A stretch of DNA of 64,000 nt from CAMLOF01 sp041913045. Lineage in GTDB: Bacteria > Pseudomonadota > Gammaproteobacteria > Burkholderiales > Burkholderiaceae_C. A program made the translations under genes and the position numbers. Location of the stretch: NCBI GenBank assembly GCA_041913045.1, contig JAYSGB010000012.1, positions 42,804 through 106,803 on the forward strand, given 5' to 3'. The notes beneath the pieces are model-generated. The model searched no databases. It worked only from the letters and a program-made list of their open reading frames with translations, and was not told where the DNA came from. Numbering within the stretch: position 1 is the stretch's first letter; each line of letters starts with the position of its first letter. This document shows positions 1 through 8,690 of this stretch, piece after piece.

Positions 1-2
1 TC

Positions 3-1796
3 ATGGATTGCTTGTCACCCATGTCACCGATCGAGCGGGTGGTGTTCATGAAAGGCGCACAGGTTGGCGGCACGGAGCTGGGCCTGAACTGGGTCGGCTA
101 CGTGATCCACCACGCCCCGGGTCCCATGATGGCGGTGTGGCCCACGGTGGAGATGGCCAAGCGGGCCTCCAAGCAGCGCATCGACGCGCTGATCGAAGAA
201 AGCCCCGCCATCCAGGAGCGAATCGCTCCCGCGCGCAGTCGGGACTCCGGCAACACGATTCTCGCCAAGGAGTTCCATGGCGGCGTGCTGGTGATGACCG
301 GCGCCAACAGCGCAGTGGGTCTTCGCTCCATGCCGGTGCGCTACCTGTTTCTCGATGAGGTCGACGGCTATCCGTTGGATGTGGAAGGCGAAGGCGATGC
401 GATCTCGCTGGCCGAGGCGCGCACCCGCACCTTTGCGCGGCGCAAGATCCTGATCGTCTCGACCCCGACGATTGCCGGGGCCAGTGCGGTGGAGCGCGAG
501 TTCGAGGCATCTGACCAGCGACGCTACTTCGTGCCGTGTCCGCATTGCGACCACCGCCAGTGGCTGCGGTTTGAGCAGCTGCGCTGGGAGCGCGGCCTGC
601 CGGAAACGGCCGCCTACATCTGCGAATCCTGCAGCCAGCCGATCGTCGAGCACCACAAGACCTGGATGCTGGACAACGGCCAGTGGCAGGCTTGCGTGCC
701 AGAACAAGCCGGACGCACGGCCGGGTTTCATCTGTCGAGCCTCTACAGCCCAGTGGGCTGGCGCAGTTGGATCGAGATCGCCCGGGCCTGGGAATCGGCT
801 GCGATGTCAGATAGTCGGTCGGCGTCGGCCATCAAGACCTTCAAGAACACCGAACTGGGTGAGACCTGGGTTGAAGAGGGCGAAGCGCCCGACTGGCAAC
901 GATTGCTGGAACGTCGCGAGGACTACCGCATCGGCACCGTGCCCGCTGGCGGTCTGCTGCTGACTGCCGGTGCCGACGTGCAGAAGGACCGCATCGAAGT
1001 CTCGGTCTGGGCCTTCGGGCGTGGCAAGGCCGCCTGGCTGGTGGAGCACCGGATCCTGATGGGCGACACGGCTCGTACCGAGGTCTGGTCGGGCTTGGCC
1101 AAGCTCATGGGCGAGACCTGGACTCACAGTAGCGGTTGCCAGTTGAGTCTGGCGCGCTTGGCGCTGGATACCGGATATGCCACCCAGGAGGCCTATGCCT
1201 TCGTGCGCAGTGTGCGCGATGTCCGGCTCATGCCGATCAAGGGCATTGCCGGTGGTGCGGCGCTGATCGGCACGCCCACGGCGGTGGATGCCACCGCCAG
1301 CGGCAAGAAGCTGCGCCGGGGCATCAAGGTGTTCCCGGTTGCGGGCGGCATCGCCAAGCTGGAGTTCTACAACAACCTGAGGAAGAGCGCCGAGGTGGCC
1401 GAAGACGGCATCACGCCGATCTACCCGGCAGGCTTTGTGCACCTGCCCAAGGTCGATGCCGAATACCTGCAACAGCTCTGTGCCGAGCAGCTGATCACGC
1501 GGCGAGACCGCAACGGCTTTGCCCACCGCGAGTGGCAAAAGATGCGCGAGCGCAATGAGGCGCTGGACTGCTACGTCTACGCCCGGGCAGCGGCTGCGGC
1601 GGCAGGACTGGACCGGTTCGAAGACCGGCACTGGCAAGAACTCGAAAAACAACTCGGCACCGACCCACCAGTCGTTGCCAAACAAATCATAACCCCCGAG
1701 GCCACCCAAGAACAGCGATTCGACGGTGGCCTCAGCACTTCTAGCAGCACGCCAGCGCCCGCTCGGCGCGTGGTGCGCAGCCGATGGATGACTTGA
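3..1796 (+). CDS. Phage terminase large subunit (lambda gpA type), 5'-partial
   Basis: This is the DNA-packaging ATPase/nuclease that drives the genome into the prohead and cuts it at the end of packaging. The visible 597 residues carry a Walker A-like P-loop (KGAQVGGTE, about residues 17-25) and a Walker B (YLFLDEVDG, about 113-121). A cysteine pair region (CPHC...CESC, about 178-210) resembles a zinc ribbon, and a C-terminal nuclease region has an acidic LALDTGY segment near residue 387. Lambda gpA is about 640 aa, and the first visible ATG falls just before the P-loop, so the true start almost certainly lies upstream of the window. The head genes follow at once in lambda order. Family assignment is secure, the 5' end is not. 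Confidence 0.93.
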   Translation: MDCLSPMSPIERVVFMKGAQVGGTELGLNWVGYVIHHAPGPMMAVWPTVEMAKRASKQRIDALIEESPAIQERIAPARSRDSGNTILAKEFHGGVLVMTGANSAVGLRSMPVRYLFLDEVDGYPLDVEGEGDAISLAEARTRTFARRKILIVSTPTIAGASAVEREFEASDQRRYFVPCPHCDHRQWLRFEQLRWERGLPETAAYICESCSQPIVEHHKTWMLDNGQWQACVPEQAGRTAGFHLSSLYSPVGWRSWIEIARAWESAAMSDSRSASAIKTFKNTELGETWVEEGEAPDWQRLLERREDYRIGTVPAGGLLLTAGADVQKDRIEVSVWAFGRGKAAWLVEHRILMGDTARTEVWSGLAKLMGETWTHSSGCQLSLARLALDTGYATQEAYAFVRSVRDVRLMPIKGIAGGAALIGTPTAVDATASGKKLRRGIKVFPVAGGIAKLEFYNNLRKSAEVAEDGITPIYPAGFVHLPKVDAEYLQQLCAEQLITRRDRNGFAHREWQKMRERNEALDCYVYARAAAAAAGLDRFEDRHWQELEKQLGTDPPVVAKQIITPEATQEQRFDGGLSTSSSTPAPARRVVRSRWMT

Positions 1797-1810
1797 GTGA
1801 ACAAATAAGC

Positions 1811-2017
1811 ATGACCTACACACCAGAACACCTGCAGGCCCTGCGCGAAGCCCTGGCCAGCGGCGAGCACCGCGTGACTTACGAAGGCAAAAGCATCGAG
1901 TACCGCAGCGTGTCCGATTTGAAGGCTGCGATTGCTGAAGTCGAAGCCACCATGGCTCGTGATTCCGGCGCACCCAAATCCCGCCAGATCCGCGTCACCA
2001 CGAGCAAGGCACTCTGA
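1811..2017 (+). CDS. gpW-like head-tail joining protein
   Basis: A 68-residue protein beginning MTYTPEHLQAL, the same length as lambda gpW, which plugs the portal vertex after packaging and prepares it for tail attachment. It holds the typical small alpha/beta layout, with a central VTYEGKSIEYRSVSDL segment followed by a helix. An in-frame ATG at 1784 would add nine residues and overlap the terminase end. The 1811 start matches family length better, although no strong ribosome site is seen at either. The stop overlaps the portal start (ATG at 2017). Confidence 0.85.
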   Translation: MTYTPEHLQALREALASGEHRVTYEGKSIEYRSVSDLKAAIAEVEATMARDSGAPKSRQIRVTTSKAL

Positions 2018-3537
2018 TGGCCTGGCTCAAAACCATGTCCCGGATCAGCCGCCGCATGTTCGGTGGCACGCCAGTCTATGACGGCACCGGCGGTGGTCGC
2101 CGTGCCCTGGCCTGGATGCCCAGCAATCCCGGTGCGGTGGTAGCCCTGTCGCTGGCCCAAGACGAACTGCGTGCCAAGAGCCGTGACCTGGTGCGCCGCA
2201 ACGCCTGGGCCGCCGCTGGCATCGAAGCCTTTGTGGCCAACGCCATCGGCACGGGCATCAAGCCGCAGAGCATGGTGCAAGACCAGGACAGGCGCGAAGC
2301 CATCCACAGCCTGTGGTGGGACTGGTGTGAACAGGCCGACGCGGCAGGGCTCACCGACTTCTACGGTCTGCAGGCACTCGCTACTCGCGCCATGCTTGAG
2401 GGCGGTGAAGCCCTGATCCGATTGCGTTACCGCCGCACCGAAGATGGTCTGCCGGTGGCGCTGCAGATCCAGGTGCTGGAAGCTGAGCACCTGCCAACCA
2501 CCATGAACCGGGATTTGCCCGGCGGTAACGTCATCCGGTCCGGCATCGAGTTCGACCGTCTGGGTCGCCGGGTGGCTTACCACCTGTACCGATCGCATCC
2601 CAACGATGGGCTGCTGGCACCCATGTCCAGCAACGCTGGCGGTGGTGGCATGGACACCGTGCGGGTGGATGCCAGTGAAGTGATTCACCTGTACCGCCCC
2701 TTGCGCCCTGGCCAAATACGGGGCGAGCCGTGGCTCACTCGGGCGCTCGTGAAACTCAACGAGTTGGACCAGTACGACGATGCCGAGCTGGTGCGCAAGA
2801 AGACGGCAGCCATGTTTGCGGGCTTCATCACCCGCATGGCACCCGAAGACAACCTGATGGGTGAGTCGGCTGCCGATAGCAACGGCGTAGCGCTCGCGGG
2901 CATGGAGCCTGGCACGCTGCAGATCCTGGAGCCAGGCGAAGACATCAAGTTCTCAGCCCCTGCCGATGTGGGATCGTCGTATGCCGAATTCATGCGCCAG
3001 CAGTTCCGCGCGGTGGCCGCCGCAATGGGCATCACCTACGAGATGCTCACCGGTGACCTGACGCAGGTGAACTATTCATCTATCCGGGCGGGTCTGCTGG
3101 AGTTCAGGCGTCGGTGTGAAGCCCTGCAGCACGGCGTGATCGTGCACCAGCTGTGCCGGCCGATCTGGCGCGCCTGGATGGACCAGGCGGTGCTCGAGGG
3201 CACGCTCAATTTGCCTGGATATCGCCAATCTCAGCGCCAGTACCAGGCGGCCAAGTGGATCCCCCAGGGTTGGAAGTGGGTGGATCCGCAAAAGGAATAC
3301 AACGCCATGAAGCTCGCCATTCGTGCTGGCCTCATGAGTCGCTCGGAAGCGATCTCTGGTAACGGTTACGACGCTGAGGACGTGGACCGCGAGATTGCGG
3401 CGGACAACGCACGGGCCGATGACCTGGGATTGGTCTTCGATTCGGACCCTCGCTATGACCAACCCCTGACCATCCCACCACCGTCGGCCAGTGCAGGCAC
3501 TGCGACCGACCTCTCAACCGAATCCTCTGTGGAGTAG
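2017..3537 (+). CDS. Phage portal protein (lambda family)
   Basis: A 506-residue portal protein of the lambda gpB family. Twelve copies form the ring at one head vertex through which DNA enters and leaves. Its length and its place between gpW and the head protease are the lambda arrangement. Recognisable family segments include LVRRNAWAAAGIEAFVANAIG near residue 53 and the conserved SSIRAGLLEFRRRCE region near residue 355. The C-terminus is acidic and serine-rich, as is common for portals. Translation probably couples to gpW through the 1-base ATG/stop overlap. Confidence 0.93.
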   Translation: MAWLKTMSRISRRMFGGTPVYDGTGGGRRALAWMPSNPGAVVALSLAQDELRAKSRDLVRRNAWAAAGIEAFVANAIGTGIKPQSMVQDQDRREAIHSLWWDWCEQADAAGLTDFYGLQALATRAMLEGGEALIRLRYRRTEDGLPVALQIQVLEAEHLPTTMNRDLPGGNVIRSGIEFDRLGRRVAYHLYRSHPNDGLLAPMSSNAGGGGMDTVRVDASEVIHLYRPLRPGQIRGEPWLTRALVKLNELDQYDDAELVRKKTAAMFAGFITRMAPEDNLMGESAADSNGVALAGMEPGTLQILEPGEDIKFSAPADVGSSYAEFMRQQFRAVAAAMGITYEMLTGDLTQVNYSSIRAGLLEFRRRCEALQHGVIVHQLCRPIWRAWMDQAVLEGTLNLPGYRQSQRQYQAAKWIPQGWKWVDPQKEYNAMKLAIRAGLMSRSEAISGNGYDAEDVDREIAADNARADDLGLVFDSDPRYDQPLTIPPPSASAGTATDLSTESSVE

Positions 3538-3540
3538 TTC

Positions 3541-4776
3541 ATGCTGCCTCATTTTGCTTCCCGCTTGTTCGGGACGCCCTTGCTCGTTCATCGGGCCAAA
3601 CTTGATGTCATTCTGGCGGTGATGGGCGAACGCCTGGGGTTGGCTGTGCCGGCCGTTGACCTGGCTTTACCCTCGCCGAAACCTGCAACAGCAATGCCTG
3701 CCGGCATCGCGGTCATCCCGGTTCACGGCACCCTCGTCAAACGCTCGCTCGGTATAGAAGCCGCTTCGGGTCTGACCTCCTATGGCGAGATCGCGGCCAT
3801 GCTGGACTCCGCCCTGGCCGACCCGCAGGTCAGCGGCATCCTGCTGGACATCGATTCTCCTGGTGGAGAAGCTTCGGGCAGTTTCGAGTTGGCGCGCCGC
3901 GTGCGTGAAGTGGCGGCTATCAAACCCGTGTGGGCGGTGGCCAACGATGCCGCGTACTCGGCGGCTTACGCGATCGCTGCTAGCGCCCAACGCCTGTTCG
4001 TCACCGAAACGGGGGGTGTCGGCTCCATTGGTGTCATCGCACTGCATGTGGATCAATCGGTCAAAGATGCCAATGACGGGTATCGATTCACGGCCATCAC
4101 CGCCGGCGCCCACAAGAACGACTACTCGCCGCACGAGCCTTTGTCCGACAGCGCCAAGACCGAGCTGCAAAGCGAGGTCGATCGGCTCTACGCGATCTTT
4201 ACCGAGCACATCGCAGCCATGCGTGGCCTGAAGCTTGATGCGGTACGCGCCACCGAGGCCGGCCTGTATTTCGGCGGCAATGCCGTGGCCCAGGGGCTTG
4301 CCGATGGTGTCCAGTCGCTGGACGCCACCCTCAACCAATTTCATCAGTTTCTCAACGCCCGTAACTATCCGCTGTCTCAGGTGCGGGGCGTCATCCGTGC
4401 TGAGGCGGCACATCCTCCACAGGAGTTACTCATGTCTGACCCACAAGACACCCCCGAAGAAACCTTGTCCGAAACCATCGGCGTCGATGAAGCCGCTGTT
4501 CTTGTTGCACAAGCCCGCCGCGAAGTGACCCAAAGCGCTCAGGCCATTGCCGAAGTGTGCATACTGGCCGGTTGTCCCGACCGTGCGGCTCAATTCATCG
4601 CGGCTGGCAAGACCGAAGCCGAGGTACGCCGCGCGTTGATCGATGCACGTGCAGCCCAGACCGAAGCAACGGCCATCCGATCGACCATCACCGTCGATGC
4701 CGGGACGGCGATGCCGTCGCATACCGAGACTTCGCCCATCGTCGCTGCCGTCAAAAAACTCACTGGCACCGCTTAA
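3541..4776 (+). CDS. S49 (SppA/lambda C-like) prohead protease
   Basis: A 411-residue serine peptidase of family S49 that matures the prohead by cleaving scaffold and portal. The SppA fold is visible from about residue 60 to 250: IAVIPVHGTLV, ILLDIDSPGGEASG, and the nucleophile region NDAAYSAAYAIAASA (serine near residue 140). The general-base lysine is expected in TAGAHKNDYSPHEP (near residue 190). The last 114 residues are low-complexity, Ala/Glu-rich and scaffold-like, and can be made separately from an internal start at 4432, as lambda C/Nu3 does. It starts 3 bases after the portal stop. Confidence 0.92.
   Translation: MLPHFASRLFGTPLLVHRAKLDVILAVMGERLGLAVPAVDLALPSPKPATAMPAGIAVIPVHGTLVKRSLGIEAASGLTSYGEIAAMLDSALADPQVSGILLDIDSPGGEASGSFELARRVREVAAIKPVWAVANDAAYSAAYAIAASAQRLFVTETGGVGSIGVIALHVDQSVKDANDGYRFTAITAGAHKNDYSPHEPLSDSAKTELQSEVDRLYAIFTEHIAAMRGLKLDAVRATEAGLYFGGNAVAQGLADGVQSLDATLNQFHQFLNARNYPLSQVRGVIRAEAAHPPQELLMSDPQDTPEETLSETIGVDEAAVLVAQARREVTQSAQAIAEVCILAGCPDRAAQFIAAGKTEAEVRRALIDARAAQTEATAIRSTITVDAGTAMPSHTETSPIVAAVKKLTGTA
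4432..4776 (+). CDS. Nested head scaffold (Nu3-like) from internal start in protease gene
   Basis: An in-frame ATG at 4432 inside the protease gene is preceded by a clear AGGAG ribosome site at 4421-4425, six bases away. It would give a separate 114-residue acidic, helix-rich protein beginning MSDPQDTPEETLSETIG. Lambda makes its scaffold Nu3 in exactly this way from the 3' part of gene C. The ribosome site and the position after the protease domain are seen directly. The scaffold role is inferred from the lambda parallel. Confidence 0.7.
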   Translation: MSDPQDTPEETLSETIGVDEAAVLVAQARREVTQSAQAIAEVCILAGCPDRAAQFIAAGKTEAEVRRALIDARAAQTEATAIRSTITVDAGTAMPSHTETSPIVAAVKKLTGTA

Positions 4777-4791
4777 GAAAGGAACTTCCCC

Positions 4792-5169
4792 ATGTCCGTC
4801 ATCACTCAACCGAACGACTTGGCCGACCTGCTTCGCTTCGAAGCCGAAAACCGCTATTCCCGCGAACGCGTGACGCTCGCCGCAGGCCACAACCTGATGC
4901 TGGGTACCGTCATCGCCACCGATACGGCGACCGGCAAAATCGCCCCGCTCGATCCAGCCGACACCGGTTCACTCAACCAGGCATCGGGCGTTCTTCTCAA
5001 CGACTGCGATGCCACCACCGCCGACAATCCGGATGCCTTGGTGGTGGTCCGTCACGCCATCGTCTTGCGCGATGCCCTGATCTGGCCAGAAACCATCACG
5101 GCTGAGCAGAAGACAGCCGCCATCGCACAACTGCGTGATCTGGGCATTCTGGTTCGCGACGCTGCCTGA
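4792..5169 (+). CDS. Head decoration protein (lambda gpD-like)
   Basis: A 125-residue protein of the lambda D family, which binds the expanded capsid as trimers and stabilises it. The N-terminal region keeps family features (LLRFEAENRYSRERVTLAAG) and the LMLGTVIATDTATGKIAPLD beta-rich core is typical. It sits between scaffold and major capsid genes, as in lambda, with an AAGGAAC ribosome site just upstream of its ATG. It is one of the most abundant head proteins, which fits the weak terminator placed right after it. Confidence 0.88.
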   Translation: MSVITQPNDLADLLRFEAENRYSRERVTLAAGHNLMLGTVIATDTATGKIAPLDPADTGSLNQASGVLLNDCDATTADNPDALVVVRHAIVLRDALIWPETITAEQKTAAIAQLRDLGILVRDAA

Positions 5170-5205
5170 CCCCCAGTCACCTCACCAATTCCTTCCCGTC
5201 ATCCC

Positions 5206-5243
5206 AGCGGCCCGCCGGTCACCCCGCGGGCCGTTCCTTTTAT
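5206..5243 (+). terminator. Hairpin with short T-rich tail between decoration and capsid genes
   Basis: An 8-bp perfect stem CGGCCCGC (5208-5215) / GCGGGCCG (5226-5233) with a 10-base loop is followed by TTCCTTTTATT. It extends by one A-T and one wobble pair at its base. It lies in the 86-bp gap between the decoration and major capsid genes, inside an operon that must be read through. A partial terminator or an mRNA-stabilising hairpin is therefore more likely than a full stop. Confidence 0.45.
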
Positions 5244-5255
5244 TGGAGCCCTCTC

Positions 5256-6272
5256 ATGCAAAACCCTTTCCAGAATCCCGGGTTCTCGATGGCCAGCCTC
5301 ACCGCCGCCATCAACCTCATTCCCAACCGTTACGGCCGACTGGAGGAACTCAATCTGTTTCCGGCCAAGCCGGTACGTACCCGCTCGGTCGTCATCGAGT
5401 CGCGCAATGGCACGCTGAATCTGCTGCCCAGCCTGCCGGTGGGCAGTGCCGCCACGCAGAACAAGCACGACAAGCGCCAGTTGCATTCCTTCGTGATTCC
5501 GCACATTCCGTTGGAAGACGTGGTCCTGCCTGAAGAAGTGCAGGGCGTGCGCGCCTTCGGCTCTGAGACCGAGATGGACACCGTGGCGCAGGTGCTGGCC
5601 CAGCACTTGGAGTCCATGCGCAACAAGCACGCCATCACCCTGGAGCATCTGCGCATGGGGGCATTGAAGGGCGTCATCCTCGATGCCGATGGCAGTGTGC
5701 TGCATGACCTGTTCGAGGTCTTCAAGCTCAACCCGAGCTCGGTCAATTTCCAGCTCAATGCGGACACCACCAATGTGCGCAACAAGTGTGCGGATGTGGT
5801 GCGCGGCATCACCGAGAACCTGCGCGGGGAATTCATGACCGGTGTGCGCGTGCTGTGCTCGCCCAGTTTCTTTGCCAAGCTCACCAGCCACGCCAAGGTC
5901 GAGAAGGCCTATGAGAACTATGCCCAGGGCGCCATGTTGCGTGACGACGTGCGCAACGGCTTTGCGTTTGGCGGCATCGTCTTCGAGGAATATCTGGGCA
6001 AAGCAAGCTATCTCGACGGGGCAGGCACCGCTCAGACGCGTGACTTCATTGCCGAGGGCGAAGCGCATGCCTTCCCGCTGGGCACGGTCGACACCTTTGC
6101 CACCTATTTCGCCCCGGCCGATTTCAACGAGACGGTCAATACGCTGGGTCAGGCCATCTACGCCAAGCAGGAGCCACGCAAGTTTGATCGCGGCACGGAT
6201 CTGCACACGCAGAGCAACCCACTGCCGATGTGCCACCGCCCGGGTGTGCTGGTCAAGCTGACCATGGCGTGA
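5256..6272 (+). CDS. Major capsid protein (lambda gpE type)
   Basis: A 338-residue HK97-fold shell protein of the phage major capsid E family (lambda gpE is 341 aa). The N-terminal NPFQNPGFSMASLTAAINLI and the central FVIPHIPLEDVVLPEEVQG stretches are family hallmarks. The C-terminal AVDT-like segment with FATYFAPADFNETVNTLGQ is also family-typical. An ATTGGAG ribosome site lies 10 bases before the ATG. The stop overlaps the next start (TGATGG at 6270-6275), so the joining protein is probably translationally coupled. Confidence 0.94.
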   Translation: MQNPFQNPGFSMASLTAAINLIPNRYGRLEELNLFPAKPVRTRSVVIESRNGTLNLLPSLPVGSAATQNKHDKRQLHSFVIPHIPLEDVVLPEEVQGVRAFGSETEMDTVAQVLAQHLESMRNKHAITLEHLRMGALKGVILDADGSVLHDLFEVFKLNPSSVNFQLNADTTNVRNKCADVVRGITENLRGEFMTGVRVLCSPSFFAKLTSHAKVEKAYENYAQGAMLRDDVRNGFAFGGIVFEEYLGKASYLDGAGTAQTRDFIAEGEAHAFPLGTVDTFATYFAPADFNETVNTLGQAIYAKQEPRKFDRGTDLHTQSNPLPMCHRPGVLVKLTMA

Positions 6273-6619
6273 TGGGCGATCCGGTGCAGCCCAATCCCGA
6301 TCAGCCCAATCCAGTTAACCCCTTCATCCGTCTACTGGTCAGCAGCTTTCTGCACCTCGGCAGGCCGGGCAGCTACCGGCGTGCCGATGGGGTGGAGGTT
6401 GCCACGCGCTTCATCGCCAAGACACCGGATGTCGTCGAGTCCTTCGGCGACACCCGGCTGGTGGTGGCCACCCACCGTTTCGATGTGATGGTCCGCGACG
6501 TGGCTGATCCTCGCGAGGGCGAGCGCTTCACTGTTGCTGGCCAGACCTACCAGGTGGTGGGTGAACCCCTGGCGGATCGGGACCGCTTGATCTGGACGCT
6601 GACTGGAGCACCGCTGTGA
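6272..6619 (+). CDS. Head-tail joining protein (gpFII-like position)
   Basis: A 115-residue protein starting at the ATG that overlaps the capsid stop. An upstream in-frame ATG at 6230 lies within the capsid gene and is not favoured. After a Pro/Asn-rich start (GDPVQPNPDQPNPVNPF) the rest is predicted mostly beta, including VATRFIAKTPDVVESFGDTR and FTVAGQTYQVVGEPLADRDR. That matches the small beta-barrel head-tail connector found at this place in lambdoid phages. Its assignment rests mainly on position and size. Confidence 0.65.
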   Translation: MGDPVQPNPDQPNPVNPFIRLLVSSFLHLGRPGSYRRADGVEVATRFIAKTPDVVESFGDTRLVVATHRFDVMVRDVADPREGERFTVAGQTYQVVGEPLADRDRLIWTLTGAPL

Positions 6620-7278
6620 AGCTCATAGCGGCACTCACCGGCAATCTGGACCAGATCCTGGGCGACGAAGTGCGCATAGCCGAGCAGGCGGTGACGCACT
6701 CGATTCGCGAGGCAACCGATGGCCTCAAGACCGAACTGCGCAGCCAGATCACTGGCGCCGGTCTCGGCCCGCGTCTGGCCAACACCTGGCGCGGTGAGGT
6801 CTATCCCAAGGGGCAGCTGAGCATCAAGGCCGCCGGCCTGGTCTACAGCCGGGCGCCCGTCATCGTCGGTGCGCATGACCAGGGGGCCACCATCCGTTCC
6901 AAGGATGGATTCTGGCTGGCCATTCCCTTGCCGGCTGCGGGCAAAGGCCCACGCGGCAAACGCATGACCCCCGGTCTTTGGGAAAAGCTGCGTGGCCAGC
7001 GCCTGCGTTTCATCTACCGCCGGGGCAAACCGTCGCTGCTCGTCGCAGAAAACCAGCGCGCCCGCCAAGGCCAACGCGGTGGTTTCTCCGCCGCCTCACA
7101 AAAGGCCCAGACCACCGGACGAGGACTGGTCACGGTGCCGATGTTCCTACTCGTGCCCCAAGCGACCCTGAAGAAGAAATTCGACATCGACCGCAGCGCG
7201 CGTCGCTGGATCAGCACGTTGGCCAAACGCATTGCCAACCGTTTCGATGAAGCCGACCGCAAAGGGGTAACGTCATGA
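6616..7278 (+). CDS. DUF6441-type phage protein
   Basis: A 220-residue protein overlapping the previous gene by 4 bases and the next by 4. The sequence resembles the DUF6441 family of siphophage neck/tail proteins, with the ANTWRGEVYPKG and GLVYSRAPVIVGAHDQGATI segments. It occupies the place of lambda gpZ, a minor tail protein that joins tail to head, so a tail-completion role is inferred. The C-terminus is basic (KKKFDIDRSARRWISTLAKR). The DUF assignment comes from recall of family members, without a profile search. Confidence 0.6.
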   Translation: MKLIAALTGNLDQILGDEVRIAEQAVTHSIREATDGLKTELRSQITGAGLGPRLANTWRGEVYPKGQLSIKAAGLVYSRAPVIVGAHDQGATIRSKDGFWLAIPLPAAGKGPRGKRMTPGLWEKLRGQRLRFIYRRGKPSLLVAENQRARQGQRGGFSAASQKAQTTGRGLVTVPMFLLVPQATLKKKFDIDRSARRWISTLAKRIANRFDEADRKGVTS

Positions 7279-7706
7279 GCCAAAGAGAAAACGCCATCGG
7301 TGCTTTGTTCGCCGTGCTTGGCCAGTTGTCACTGGGCACGATGGTCAAACGCAACGCCGCCTTGCCCGAGCGCATCGCGGACCACGCCATGGCGATCCTG
7401 CGCGATGGCGAGATGGGCGAGCCCGAGGTATCGCTCTCGCCACTGACTTACCACTGGCAGCACCAGGTGGCCATCGAACTGTTTGTCGCAGACCCGGATA
7501 CCAGCACGCGCGACGCGCGCATGGACGGTCTGCTGGTCGAACTGGCTTCCCTGATCGAAGCCGACCGGACGCTCGCCGGTGTCGTCGAGTACGCCGAAAT
7601 CGGTCAACCGAAGTTCGATGAACTGGCCCCCGAGGGCACGAGCGGCATCAAGGCCGGCCTACTGCCCGTGGTCCTGCACTACAGCAGTGCTGGGCCACTG
7701 AACTGA
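7275..7706 (+). CDS. Tail terminator-like protein (gpU position)
   Basis: A 143-residue protein overlapping the previous gene by 4 bases. It lies directly before the tail tube gene, where lambda encodes gpU, which caps the tail tube at its final length. Similar proteins in phage genomes are often mislabelled acyl-CoA transferase, and there is no sign of such an activity here. It has the expected alpha/beta pattern, with VSLSPLTYHWQHQVAIELF followed by a LLVELASLIEADRTLAG helix. The function is inferred from size and order. Confidence 0.6.
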   Translation: MSQRENAIGALFAVLGQLSLGTMVKRNAALPERIADHAMAILRDGEMGEPEVSLSPLTYHWQHQVAIELFVADPDTSTRDARMDGLLVELASLIEADRTLAGVVEYAEIGQPKFDELAPEGTSGIKAGLLPVVLHYSSAGPLN

Positions 7707-7731
7707 ACCCACTTCCCAAGGAGAAAAACCT

Positions 7732-8670
7732 ATGGCCCGTGCCTACGGCGCGAACGCCAGCATCTTGGCCGCGTTCGAATCCACCTATGGCAGCACCCCG
7801 GTAGATAGCTATTGGCAGCTGCCCTTTGTCTCCACCTCACTCGGCTCCGAACAGGGGCTGATCGCCAACGATCTGATCGGCCTCGGGCGGGACCCCAGCG
7901 CACCCATCCGCGACGTGATCAAGGTCGAGGGCGACATGGTCGTGCCGCTGGACGTGCGGCATATCGGCCTGTGGCTCAAGGCCTTGCTGGGTGAGCCCAC
8001 CTCGGTGGGGACGGGCGTGGTGAGCCATACCTTTGCTTCCGGCAAGCCGAGCCTGCCCAGCCTCACCCTGGAAACCGGTCTGCCGGATATCCCGGCCTGG
8101 TTCGTCGCTTCCGGCGTCATGGTCAACAGCCTGCAGGTGGGATTTGCCCGCTCGGGTGCCGCGAATGCCACGGTCGGTCTGGTGGCCCAAGGCGAAATGC
8201 GGCGCACCGCTACGCTGGATGACACCCCGGCCACTCGCGAATTGCAGCGTTTCAACCAGTTTCAAGGCCAAATCCTGCGAGAAGGCCAGGCGCTGGGCAA
8301 CGTGGTTTCGGCGCAGCTGACCTATGCCAACAACCTCGAGCGTATCGAGACCATCCGTTCCGACGGCAAGATTGACGGTGCGGATCCGACGGTGGCCAGC
8401 CTCACCGGCAACCTGGAAGTGCGCTTTGCCGACACCACGCTGATCGATGCCGCCACAAACAACACCCCGCTGGAATTGACCTTTGGCTACGCGATTGATG
8501 CCGATCACCGGCTGACCTTCATCGCCCACGAGGTCTATCTGCCCAAGCCCAAGCTCTCTATCTCCGGGCCTGGCGGCATCCAGGCCACCTTCGAATGGCA
8601 AGCCGCCAAGGCCACCAGCGTGGCGCGCATGTTCACCGTCGAGCTGGTGAACGACGTCTCTTCCTACTGA
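7732..8670 (+). CDS. Major tail tube protein
   Basis: A 312-residue protein preceded by a strong AAGGAG ribosome site. It is the subunit of the long non-contractile tail tube. The sequence is beta-rich with the family-typical opening ARAYGANASILAAFESTYGS and the segment TFEWQAAKATSVARMFTVEL near the end. The length is larger than lambda gpV (246 aa) but normal for this tube-protein group, in which the N-terminus repeats the fold. It precedes the tail chaperone pair, the expected order. Confidence 0.85.
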   Translation: MARAYGANASILAAFESTYGSTPVDSYWQLPFVSTSLGSEQGLIANDLIGLGRDPSAPIRDVIKVEGDMVVPLDVRHIGLWLKALLGEPTSVGTGVVSHTFASGKPSLPSLTLETGLPDIPAWFVASGVMVNSLQVGFARSGAANATVGLVAQGEMRRTATLDDTPATRELQRFNQFQGQILREGQALGNVVSAQLTYANNLERIETIRSDGKIDGADPTVASLTGNLEVRFADTTLIDAATNNTPLELTFGYAIDADHRLTFIAHEVYLPKPKLSISGPGGIQATFEWQAAKATSVARMFTVELVNDVSSY

Positions 8671-8690
8671 TCACCCGACCGAGGTTTCTC

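Noticed and set aside
24..731. Long minus-strand open frames opposite the terminase and many other phage and sugar genes
   Set aside because: High-GC codon bias leaves long frames open on the opposite strand. None has a family motif, and all overlap genes with clear families.
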